A stretch of DNA of 19,714 nucleotides from NCBI GenBank assembly GCA_000436835.1, contig FR889155.1, forward strand, positions 1-19,714. Direction: 5' to 3'. Shown in pieces: positions 13,152 to 19,714 of this stretch. Each line of letters starts with the position of its first letter. The first letter of the stretch is position 1. Position numbers and translations under genes: made by a program. A model generated the notes under the pieces. That model ran no database searches and had not been told where the DNA came from. It worked only from the letters and a program-made list of their open reading frames with translations. The stretch comes from Eubacterium sp. CAG:251 (GTDB lineage Bacteria; Bacillota; Clostridia; Oscillospirales; Acutalibacteraceae).

Positions 13152-14608
13152 AATGTGACGCCTCCCTCAAAATCTTCAACTTCACTCTTGTTAAGCTTTT
13201 CGTAGAAATAAGCCACATCAAGAATTTTCTTCTCATCGAATTTCTTGCCGATAATCTGCATACCGATAGGAAGATTTGCTTTGTCATTTTTAACAGGCAC
13301 GCTGATTGCCGGAACACCTGTAATATTGATAGGGACTGTGGCAATATCGGATAAATACATATCAACAGGGGAAGCGCCCTCGAAACCAAGCTCAAAAGCG
13401 GTGTTAGGTGCCGTAGGAGCTATTAATACATCGCAGGTGTTAAAGATATCGTCAAAGTCTGCAATAAGGTTTTGGCGAAGCAAGCAAGCTTTTTTGTAGT
13501 AAGCGTCATAATAACCCGAACTTAATACGTAAGTGCCGAGCATAATTCTTCTCTTAACCTCGTCGCCGAAGCCTTCGGTTCTTGTTTTAAGTATCATTTC
13601 CTCAACGTCGTTGAAGTCCTTTGCTCTGTAACCGTATCTGATGCCGTCATATCTTCCGAGGTTTGATGAAGCCTCGGCACATGCAATGATGTAGTAAACA
13701 GGAAGTGCCTGCTGTAAAACAGGAAGGCTGATGTCAACTATTTGGGCACCGTTTTTTTCTAATTCCTTAACAGCGCCCAATATAGCGTCTTTAATTTCCT
13801 CGTTAATTCCTTCAAAATATTCCTTCGCAATACCAATTTTAAGACCTTTAATATCCGTCTGACCGAGTGTGTCCGAAATATTGCCGAAATCGAAATCAAC
13901 GCTTGTTTGGTCGTGCTCGTCAACACCTCTAATAGCGTCAAATACTGTAGCTGTATCCTTGACGGAATTAGCAAGAACACCGATTTGGTCAAGCGATGAG
14001 CCATAGGCGATAAGACCGTAACGTGAAACTGCACCGTATGTCGGCTTAAGACCTACAATACCGCAGAATGAAGCAGGCTGACGAACAGAGCCGCCTGTGT
14101 CAGAGCCTAAGCCGTAAGCCGCAATGTTAGCGCAAACAGCAGCTGCAACACCGCCTGATGAGCCGCCTGTAACGTGGTTTGTGTTTCTTGGATTTAACGG
14201 AGCGCCGTAAACACTTGTTTCACTCGTTGAACCCATGGCAAATTCGTCCATATTTGTTTTGCCGAGCATAACTGCGCCCTGCGCTTTAAGCTTAGTCCAT
14301 ACGGTTGAATCGTAATAAGGACGAAAGCCCTCAAGAATTTTTGAGCAGCAGGTGGTAAGGTCGCCGTCGGAGCAAATGTTGTCCTTAAGCGTCATAGGAA
14401 TACCTGTAAGAGCGCTTGATTTACCCTCGGCAATGAGTTTATCTGCAAATTTTGCATTTTCCAATGCCTTTTCAAATGTTGTTGAAACATAAGCATTATA
14501 TTTTGGATTGTCGTTTTCAATCGCATTTATATATTTGTTTGTAAGCTCAACAGATGATATTTCGCCTGATTTGAGCAATTGTGATAAAGGTGCAATAATT
14601 TCTCTCAT
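13148..14608 (-). CDS. gatA: Asp-tRNA(Asn)/Glu-tRNA(Gln) amidotransferase subunit A
   Basis: A 486-residue amidase-signature enzyme that releases ammonia from glutamine for tRNA amidation. The Ser-cisSer-Lys triad is K75 (PMTLKDNI), S150 (TGGSSGG) and S174 (GSDTGGSVRQPASF). The spacing matches K79/S154/S178 of the S. aureus enzyme with a constant offset of four. A complete C-terminal region follows, with no frameshift. The start ATG is immediately next to the gatC stop codon. Its ribosome site GGGAGG is formed by the last Gly-Gly codons of gatC, so the subunits are probably made in balanced amounts by coupling. Confidence 0.97.
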   Translation of the reverse strand: MREIIAPLSQLLKSGEISSVELTNKYINAIENDNPKYNAYVSTTFEKALENAKFADKLIAEGKSSALTGIPMTLKDNICSDGDLTTCCSKILEGFRPYYDSTVWTKLKAQGAVMLGKTNMDEFAMGSTSETSVYGAPLNPRNTNHVTGGSSGGVAAAVCANIAAYGLGSDTGGSVRQPASFCGIVGLKPTYGAVSRYGLIAYGSSLDQIGVLANSVKDTATVFDAIRGVDEHDQTSVDFDFGNISDTLGQTDIKGLKIGIAKEYFEGINEEIKDAILGAVKELEKNGAQIVDISLPVLQQALPVYYIIACAEASSNLGRYDGIRYGYRAKDFNDVEEMILKTRTEGFGDEVKRRIMLGTYVLSSGYYDAYYKKACLLRQNLIADFDDIFNTCDVLIAPTAPNTAFELGFEGASPVDMYLSDIATVPINITGVPAISVPVKNDKANLPIGMQIIGKKFDEKKILDVAYFYEKLNKSEVEDFEGGVTL

Positions 14609-14896
14609 TTATATACCTCCCTTTACACAGAAAAAGCCCTTTGAAGCATTGACGTTTGAAAGAATTTTTTCGTTAGGAAGCGACGGCTTAACCTCGTCTT
14701 TTCTAAACTCCTCGGCTGGAGTGGCAGAGGTGGAAATATTCCTGATTTTATCTGCGTCGCCCTCGACAGAATTGTTAATCGTGTCGGCAAATGCGATAAT
14801 GTCGTCCATATCTTTTATGATTTTGTCAAGCTCATCATCCGAAAAGTCAAGCCTTGCAAGTTTGGCAAGTTTGATTACTTCTTCTTTACTTATCAT
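14609..14896 (-). CDS. gatC: Asp-tRNA(Asn)/Glu-tRNA(Gln) amidotransferase subunit C
   Basis: A 95-residue subunit that wraps around GatA and GatB to stabilise the amidotransferase. The family opening VIKLAKLARLDFSDDELDKI is at 7-26, followed by MDDIIAFADTIN, and the extended tail reaches KGGI. Length is usual (90-100). AAAGAGGT lies about six bases before the ATG. The gene sits 75 bases after aspS, and that gap contains repeat copy C but no clear terminator or promoter, so it is probably on the aspS transcript. Confidence 0.95.
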   Translation of the reverse strand: MISKEEVIKLAKLARLDFSDDELDKIIKDMDDIIAFADTINNSVEGDADKIRNISTSATPAEEFRKDEVKPSLPNEKILSNVNASKGFFCVKGGI

Positions 14897-14939
14897 AATT
14901 ATACCTCTTTAAATTGTGGTTTATGAATATTAAACAATC

Positions 14940-14962
14940 GTAGGGGCGAACATTGTTCGCCG
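14940..14962. repeat. Dispersed palindromic repeat copy C, inside the aspS-gatC gap
   Basis: GTAGGGGCGAAC (14940-14951), loop ATT, GTTCGCC (14955-14961). It is the same element as at 9371, with C-G pairs replaced by A-T in both arms (ACC/GGT becomes AAC/GTT). No T run follows on either strand, so it does not look like a terminator here. It lies opposite in orientation to the operon. Confidence 0.8.
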
Positions 14963-14971
14963 TATTACATA

Positions 14972-16723
14972 TTACTTTCTAAGCTTAATATGAACCTCAC
15001 GAAGCTGCTGCTCGGTTATTTCGTTAGGAGCGCCGCACATAAGGTCCTGAGCCTTGCCGTCCATCGGGAATGCAATGATTTCTCTGATATTATCCTCATT
15101 TCTGAGAAGCATAATCATTCTGTCAATGCCGGGTGCCATACCTGCGTGTGGCGGTGCGCCGAATTGGAATGCGGTGTAAAGTGCGCCAAACTTCTCTTTG
15201 AGCACTTCTTCGTCATATCCTGCAATTTCGAATGCTTTTTTCATAATGTCAATATCGTGGTTACGAACTGCGCCCGATGAAAGCTCAACGCCGTTGCAAA
15301 CAATATCATACTGATATGCAAGAATAGTAAGCGGGTCTTCGTTTTCAAGTGCATCAAGACCACCCTGAGGCATAGAAAACGGATTGTGAGTAAAACCGAT
15401 TTTCTTTTCTTCCTCTTTGTATTCAAACATTGGGAAGTCGTTTATAAAGCAGAAACGATAAGCATTTTTCTCCAAAAGGTCAAACATTTCACCAAGTTTT
15501 GTTCTGATTTGACCGGCGTATTCAGCGGCTTTAGCCTCGTTGTCTGCGATGAAGAATATTGTGTCGCCAACTTCAAGATTTGCAATTTGAGCAAGCTCAC
15601 TTTTCATATCGTCAGGAATAAACTTGTCAATCGGTCCTTTGTATGACTTATCCTCCAAAACAAGAAGATAGCCAAGACCGCCCATGCCGATTGACTGAGC
15701 AAATTTAAGAAGTTTCTCGTGCTTGCCTTTTGAAATATTCTCATGAACCTTGATGGCTCTTACTGTCTGTCCGTGGAACGGCTTGAATGTGCAACGTTGG
15801 AAAAATTCTGTCACATCAACAATTTCAAGCGGATTCCTGAGGTCCGGCTTGTCTGTGCCGTACTTAAGCATAGACTCTTTGTAGCTGATAACAGGGTAAG
15901 GTGCTTGTGTTACGCTGTAACCCTTAGGTGCAAATTTTTCAAATGTTTTTGTAAGTACTTCCTCGCCAACTTTGAAAACGTCCTCCTGCGTTGCAAAAGC
16001 CATTTCAAAGTCAAGCTGATAAAATTCACCCGGTGAACGGTCAGCTCTTGCGTCCTCATCTCTGAAACAAGGGGCAACTTGGAAATATTTATCAATTCCG
16101 GATACCATTAAAAGTTGCTTGTACTGCTGAGGTGCCTGCGGAAGAGCATAAAATTTGCCTTTGTGAACACGTGAAGGAACTACATAGTCACGTGCGCCCT
16201 CAGGTGATGATGCACAAAGAATAGGTGTCTGCATTTCCAAAAATCCCATTTCGCTCATAACCTGGCGAAGATAAGCAATAACCTTACTTCTGAAAATGAT
16301 ATTGTCCTTAACCTTTTCATTTCTTAAATCAAGAAAACGGTATTGAAGTCTTTTATCCTCACGGATTTCTTTAGAAGTTTGAATTTCAAAAGGAAGCGGC
16401 TGCCTTACCTTGCCGAGTGTTATAACCTTTTTAGCCTCAACTTCAATTGTACCTGTTGCGATTTTCGGATTGATTGTATCCTCATCTCTCTTTTCTACGA
16501 TACCTTCGATAGAAAGGCAATCCTCCTTGCTGATTCCGTCAAGAAGTGTTGTGTCACGCATAACAACCTGCATTACGCCGTACATATCTCTAAGGTCAAT
16601 GAATGATACACCGCCGTGGTCACGAATGTTCTCAACCCAGCCGGCAATTTTAACTGTTGAATTAATGTCAGCCTCTGAAAACTCATTCATAGGCTTTGTT
16701 CTGTAAAGTGTTGAAAATTCCAT
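14972..16723 (-). CDS. aspS: Aspartate-tRNA ligase, probably non-discriminating (Asp/Asn)
   Basis: A 583-residue class IIb synthetase, bacterial type. The N-terminal OB anticodon-binding domain spans about 10-105. The catalytic core has motif 2 CFRDEDARADRSPGEFYQLD (219-238) and motif 3 GAPPHAGMAPGIDRMIMLL (522-540). The GAD insertion lies about 285-415. In the anticodon domain, RDHGG places a His at residue 36, where discriminating enzymes such as E. coli have Leu (RDLGS). His there is associated with non-discriminating AspRS, known from Pseudomonas aeruginosa. This fits the operon with gatCAB, which amidates Asp-tRNA(Asn). AAGGAGA precedes the ATG. A T-box leader with an asparagine specifier precedes the gene. 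AspRS identity is certain; non-discrimination is inferred. Confidence 0.97.
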   Translation of the reverse strand: MEFSTLYRTKPMNEFSEADINSTVKIAGWVENIRDHGGVSFIDLRDMYGVMQVVMRDTTLLDGISKEDCLSIEGIVEKRDEDTINPKIATGTIEVEAKKVITLGKVRQPLPFEIQTSKEIREDKRLQYRFLDLRNEKVKDNIIFRSKVIAYLRQVMSEMGFLEMQTPILCASSPEGARDYVVPSRVHKGKFYALPQAPQQYKQLLMVSGIDKYFQVAPCFRDEDARADRSPGEFYQLDFEMAFATQEDVFKVGEEVLTKTFEKFAPKGYSVTQAPYPVISYKESMLKYGTDKPDLRNPLEIVDVTEFFQRCTFKPFHGQTVRAIKVHENISKGKHEKLLKFAQSIGMGGLGYLLVLEDKSYKGPIDKFIPDDMKSELAQIANLEVGDTIFFIADNEAKAAEYAGQIRTKLGEMFDLLEKNAYRFCFINDFPMFEYKEEEKKIGFTHNPFSMPQGGLDALENEDPLTILAYQYDIVCNGVELSSGAVRNHDIDIMKKAFEIAGYDEEVLKEKFGALYTAFQFGAPPHAGMAPGIDRMIMLLRNEDNIREIIAFPMDGKAQDLMCGAPNEITEQQLREVHIKLRK

Positions 16724-16748
16724 ACTGTTCTCCTTTTTTGATTTTCGT

Positions 16749-16793
16749 AAAATAAAAATAGCAGCCTTAAGTCCAATAGGACGAAAGACTGCT
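16749..16793 (-). terminator. T-box-controlled terminator of the aspS leader
   Basis: On the minus strand, AGCAGTCTT (16793-16785) pairs with AAGGCTGCT (16768-16760), and GTCC (16782-16779) pairs with GGAC (16774-16771) around a TATT loop. ATTTTTATTTT follows. It shares the segment CGTCCTA with the antiterminator, so the two folds exclude each other. Confidence 0.9.
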
Positions 16794-17000
16794 TCCGTGG
16801 TACCACCTAAATTAGCCGCAAAATATGCAACTCACTCAAAGGATTAACGCTCCTGCACGTCCGAGTCTAATAACAATAACGAATTATTGCGTTCTTTCAG
16901 AAAACTCATAGGTGTTTTTCATTATTTTCCCACATCGGCTTGCACCAAAGCGCCGACTCTCTGAAGAAGGATAAATAATTACTCGCCTAATCACAGTTTT
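16749..17000 (-). ncRNA. T-box riboswitch leader with asparagine (AAC) specifier
   Basis: A tRNA-sensing leader of aspS-gatCAB. Stem I is closed by AAAACT (17000-16995) with AGTTTT (16906-16901) and TAGG (16989-16986) with CCTA (16912-16909), leaving a kink-turn-like internal loop. The specifier loop has AGTA (16983-16980) opposite GAA (16920-16918), the loop-E pair. One base later comes AAC (16916-16914), then A and the closing stem. Distal elements are AGAGAG (16962-16957) and GGTG (16946-16943). A UUCG-capped hairpin (16889-16874) is the likely stem III. The T-box AGGTGGTACCACGG (16808-16795) forms the antiterminator, with TAGG/CCTA and ACG/CGT around a TGGTACC bulge. UGGU can pair with the NCCA end of tRNA, with a U-G wobble to G73. 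Confidence 0.96.
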
Positions 17001-17017
17001 TAAATTATTACGCTATT

Positions 17018-17046
17018 AATATAACACTAATTTTTATATTAGTCAA
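17018..17046 (-). promoter_or_regulatory. Sigma-A-type promoter of the T-box-aspS-gatCAB operon
   Basis: On the minus strand: TTGACT (17046-17041), a 17-base spacer and TATATT (17023-17018). Transcription should start near 17011, just before stem I of the T-box. Confidence 0.8.
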
Positions 17047-17071
17047 CAATAATTTTCTTGGCTAAATAAGA

Positions 17072-17100
17072 TTGTATTAATTATTATTTTATGTTAAAAT
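17072..17100 (+). promoter_or_regulatory. Candidate promoter of the LRR/dockerin protein gene
   Basis: TTGTAT (17072-17077), 17 bases, TAAAAT (17095-17100), with TG at 17092-17093 as an extended -10. The predicted start near 17107 excludes the in-frame ATG at 17091 and supports the start at 17145. Confidence 0.5.
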
Positions 17101-17144
17101 ATAAGTATTCGATTTCAGCAAAATTTTCGGAGTGTTATTTTTTT

Positions 17145-19067
17145 ATGAAAAAGCTTCTTTCAATATTTTTATCTTCAGTTCTTTCAATATCTGTTTTGGG
17201 TGTTTGCAATATATCTTTTGCTGCTCAAACAACAGATATTGAACCTACAAAGCTTATAAATTCTTCTGCATATTATTCGTTTGACGCAAATACAAAAACA
17301 CTTACGATATCGGGCAAAGGCAGAACCCCTAATTTTACAAACTCAAGCGGAGATACAACATCTCAGCCGTGGTTTTATTGGAGAAGTGACGGCTCAATTG
17401 AGCATATTGTTGTAGAGGATGGTATAACCTCTTTGGGAAATTATTTTTTTTACGGCGTTTCCTGCACCGATATTAAGCTTGCCGACAGCATTGAATCTAT
17501 CGGAGGTTATGCTTTTTCAGGTGCTCAAATAGAACATATTAAACTGCCCGATAAACTCAAATATATTAATAATGATGCATTCTATTTCTGCGATAATCTT
17601 AAGGAAATCGTTTTTCCGAAAAGCATTTCGTCAATCGGTACGTCTGCATTTGAAAATTGCAGTGTTCTTTCAAAAGTAAGCTTTAAGGCAATGGGAAACG
17701 AACTTACAATAAGCTCACGTGCATTTTTTAAATGTCCTTTGCTTAAAAGGGTTGATGTTCCGTCGCTTGCAAAGCTTTCAAAATACAGCTTTGGATATGA
17801 AAAGGCAAGTGTTGACGGCACTTATGATGGCTTTACCCTTGGCGTTTACAGTGGCTCTAAGGCGTATAATTACGCTAAAAGTTCTTTTATAAATTATGAA
17901 TTGTTAAATGAAATTGCAATTGAAGAAGGTGACGTTGCGTCAAGAACTTATACAGAGGATAATTTAAATGAGCAAGCGGTGTATAAATTCACTCCGAGTT
18001 CATCGAGCCAATATACTTTTAAATCAAGCGGAGAAGTTGATGTCAACTGCGTTCTTAAAGATAATGACGGCAACACATTGGCATCGGCAGACGATAATGA
18101 TGAAAGCGACCTTAATTTTACATTGAAATATGATTTTGAGGCGGGCAAAACATATTATTTTTATGTTGAAAGTGTTAATTCTCTCGGCACGTACAGCGTT
18201 TCTTTATCAAGCGAAGTTATTGTTAATGTTTCAATTTCTTGGGATATAACATATCAGGCAAGCGACCTTGTAGGCAAGAATTTTTCGCCTCTTGAATATA
18301 TAAAAACGCAAACAGTCGATTTTGAATACGCAAGCGGATATGTTTATAAATTGCCATTTAATAACGGCACAAGCTATCGTGGAATGGAAATTAAATATAA
18401 TAATCTCTTAAACGGCAAAGTTACCTGCGGTGAAAATAAGGACTCAATTACAGTAGAAAATAAAACGCTTGAATTTACGATAAATGTTGTTCATTCATAC
18501 GTCAGTACGGTTGTGAATCCTACGATTACGGGTTCGGGTTATACAGAACATAAATGCGTTTATTGCGGCGATACATATAGGGACAGCTATGTTGATAAAC
18601 TCGGTCAGGACGTATACGGCAGCGTTTATCTTATCAATTCAAAAAACGGCGGTGTGGACTTGAATCGACCGCTTGAAGATGTTGATATTTATAACAACGA
18701 GGGTAAATATGTCGGCTCAACCGATAAAAACGGAACTTTCAGTGTTGAATATGCGTATGACTATATTGTTTTGAAATATACAGGCGCCGTCGAGAGAAAA
18801 ATTAAAATTATAAATAATACGCCTAATCTCGGAAACATCGGTCTTATTTACGGCGATTTGACGGAAGACGGATACATTAACGCAAAGGATTATGCATGTT
18901 TTGTGCATATGAAAAATTATGATATCAATTCAAGAGACGATATTTATTTAAAAAATCTTGATTCCGATAAAGACGGTGTACTTACTGATGATGATTGGGC
19001 TTTTGCAAAAGAATTTTATACTTTTGATAAGCTTTCAACGGATACTTACAGCAGTTTTTTACAATAA
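17145..19067 (+). CDS. Secreted LRR (BspA-type) protein with PPC-like and dockerin-like domains
   Basis: A 640-residue secreted multidomain protein. Residues 1-27 are a signal peptide (cleavage near SFA-AQ). Residues about 85-255 are BspA/LRR_5 leucine-rich repeats (IESIGGYAFSGAQIEHIKLP; ISSIGTSAFENCSVLSKVSF). Residues about 262-356 resemble the pre-peptidase C-terminal (PPC) beta domain. A CxxC segment (HKCVYCGDTYRDSYVDKLG, 469-487) is common in Ruminococcaceae surface proteins. A CarboxypepD-regulatory-like beta domain (490-566) precedes a dockerin-like module with two calcium loops, DLTEDGYINAKD (571-582) and DSDKDGVLTDDD (606-617). It may dock onto a cohesin scaffold or cell-surface partner. 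No catalytic domain is visible. GGAG (17129-17132) lies 12 bases before the ATG. Confidence 0.85.
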   Translation: MKKLLSIFLSSVLSISVLGVCNISFAAQTTDIEPTKLINSSAYYSFDANTKTLTISGKGRTPNFTNSSGDTTSQPWFYWRSDGSIEHIVVEDGITSLGNYFFYGVSCTDIKLADSIESIGGYAFSGAQIEHIKLPDKLKYINNDAFYFCDNLKEIVFPKSISSIGTSAFENCSVLSKVSFKAMGNELTISSRAFFKCPLLKRVDVPSLAKLSKYSFGYEKASVDGTYDGFTLGVYSGSKAYNYAKSSFINYELLNEIAIEEGDVASRTYTEDNLNEQAVYKFTPSSSSQYTFKSSGEVDVNCVLKDNDGNTLASADDNDESDLNFTLKYDFEAGKTYYFYVESVNSLGTYSVSLSSEVIVNVSISWDITYQASDLVGKNFSPLEYIKTQTVDFEYASGYVYKLPFNNGTSYRGMEIKYNNLLNGKVTCGENKDSITVENKTLEFTINVVHSYVSTVVNPTITGSGYTEHKCVYCGDTYRDSYVDKLGQDVYGSVYLINSKNGGVDLNRPLEDVDIYNNEGKYVGSTDKNGTFSVEYAYDYIVLKYTGAVERKIKIINNTPNLGNIGLIYGDLTEDGYINAKDYACFVHMKNYDINSRDDIYLKNLDSDKDGVLTDDDWAFAKEFYTFDKLSTDTYSSFLQ

Positions 19068-19080
19068 TGTAAATTTCTTG

Positions 19081-19109
19081 TTGAAAAAGTATTACTTATA
19101 ATATATAAT
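19081..19109 (+). promoter_or_regulatory. Sigma-A-type promoter of the Fn3 protein gene
   Basis: TTGAAA (19081-19086), 17 bases and TATAAT (19104-19109). AGGAA (19129-19133) is the ribosome site seven bases before the ATG at 19141. The gene is therefore transcribed separately from the LRR gene. Confidence 0.75.
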
Positions 19110-19140
19110 ACTTAAAAATATATTTGTTAGGAATGAAAAT

Positions 19141-19714
19141 ATGAAAAAAGTTATCAGTGTATTTCTTGCGGTTATTCTTGCTTTGAGTACATTTGCTTTT
19201 GGCACAACTGTTTCTTTTGCAGATGAGCAAAACGACTTTTATTATGAAGATGATTACAGTACACCTGACCAAAGCGTTATAAGCGACATTTCCGTTTCTT
19301 GTGTCGGCAAGACGGATATTGAAATTTATTGGAACTGCTCTTATTACGGCTGGGTTGACGGATACGAGATTTCTCTTTTCGACGATAAAACAAATACGTA
19401 TTATCCCAAGGCTTATGTTGACGGCGATAACTATTACTGTGTTTTAAGGTCGCTTAATAAAAATACAGGATATAAAATCTGCGTTCGTTCCTATGTTTTC
19501 CAAAACGGAAGCTATGCTTTCGGTGATTACAGTGCTCCGGTTTCTGTTATGACCGCACCTAAGGGTACTTCGCTTTCATCTGCAAAGTATACCTCTAAGG
19601 GTAAGGTCAGCGTTAAGTGGAAAAAGGCAAAGAATGTCAGCGGTTATGTTATTGAGTATTCAAGAAATAAGAAATTTAAAGATGACGGCAGTAAATGCAC
19701 AGTTTTTGTTTCGG
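19141..19714 (+). CDS. Secreted fibronectin type III protein, 3' end outside the window
   Basis: An open frame of 191 residues that runs off the window edge without a stop. Residues 1-27 are a signal peptide ending VSFA. Residues about 46-139 form one fibronectin type III-like beta domain (ending DYSAPVSVMTAPKG). Residues from 142 start a second (KVSVKWKKAKNVSGYVIEYS), the pattern common in clostridial surface proteins. No catalytic motif is visible in the part seen; a C-terminal enzyme, dockerin or anchor may lie beyond the edge. Confidence 0.85.
   Translation, partial: MKKVISVFLAVILALSTFAFGTTVSFADEQNDFYYEDDYSTPDQSVISDISVSCVGKTDIEIYWNCSYYGWVDGYEISLFDDKTNTYYPKAYVDGDNYYCVLRSLNKNTGYKICVRSYVFQNGSYAFGDYSAPVSVMTAPKGTSLSSAKYTSKGKVSVKWKKAKNVSGYVIEYSRNKKFKDDGSKCTVFVS

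Noticed and set aside
14940..14962. Repeat copy C as a terminator splitting aspS from gatC
   Set aside because: There is no T run on either strand and no promoter in the 75-base gap, so co-transcription is more likely.
11985..16706. Plus-strand frames within gatB, gatA and aspS
   Set aside because: All are opposite-strand shadows of well-recognised genes; none has a ribosome site or family-like sequence.
16865..16867. GAC triplet downstream in the leader as an aspartate specifier
   Set aside because: It is between the stem III hairpin and the antiterminator, outside stem I.
16934..16936. GAU triplet in the T-box leader as an aspartate specifier
   Set aside because: It lies in the 3' arm of the apical TCGGC/GCCGA stem, not in the specifier loop opposite AGTA.
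17091..17144. N-terminal extension of the LRR protein from ATG 17091
   Set aside because: It overlaps the promoter and would bury the signal peptide. The ATG at 17145 begins a normal Lys-Lys signal sequence.
1..19714. CRISPR, prophage, insertion sequence or transfer island
   Set aside because: There are no regular spaced repeats, integrase, transposase or phage genes, and gene content is ordinary clostridial core plus surface proteins.

Overview
The window is a low-GC (by eye roughly 35-40 percent), densely packed chromosomal segment from a spore-forming member of the Clostridia. The sporulation regulator gene spoVT, a T-box riboswitch, BspA-type leucine-rich repeats, a dockerin-like module and fibronectin III surface proteins together suggest a gut Ruminococcus/Oscillospiraceae-like organism. 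That placement is an inference; no rRNA gene is present. I see no phage, insertion sequence, CRISPR array, tRNA or rRNA.

Layout. 36-2878 (+): a DUF4186-type protein, a maltose/galactoside O-acetyltransferase-like enzyme, spoVT and a YczE-like membrane protein. 3234-5285 (+): an EF-G-like translational GTPase with unusual G motifs. 5372-6049 (-): a metallophosphoesterase-fold protein lacking several metal ligands. 6148-7518 (+): a membrane-anchored D-Ala-D-Ala carboxypeptidase. 7602-8132 (-) and 8317-9333 (+): an unassigned membrane protein and an unassigned lipoprotein, divergently transcribed. 9462-11669 (+): a compact sialic-acid operon nanE-nanA-HAD phosphatase. 11736-16723 (-): aspS-gatC-gatA-gatB behind a T-box leader (about 16749-17000). 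17145-19067 (+): a secreted LRR/dockerin-like protein. 19141-end (+): a fibronectin III secreted protein cut by the window edge.

How the parts work together. The best-supported system is aspS-gatCAB. The T-box specifier loop can be folded by hand and displays AAC, an asparagine codon, and AspRS carries the His typical of non-discriminating enzymes. The operon therefore looks like the tRNA-dependent asparagine pathway (Asp-tRNA(Asn) made by AspRS, amidated by GatCAB), induced when tRNA(Asn) is uncharged. The nan genes convert N-acetylneuraminate to ManNAc plus pyruvate and epimerise ManNAc-6-P to GlcNAc-6-P; the kinase and transporter are not here.

A short palindromic repeat (GTAGGGGCG-NNC-ATT-GNN-CGCC) occurs three times, with a fourth half copy at the left edge. 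Its stems differ by compensatory changes, and some copies serve as terminators. Convergent gene pairs are separated by strong bidirectional hairpins.
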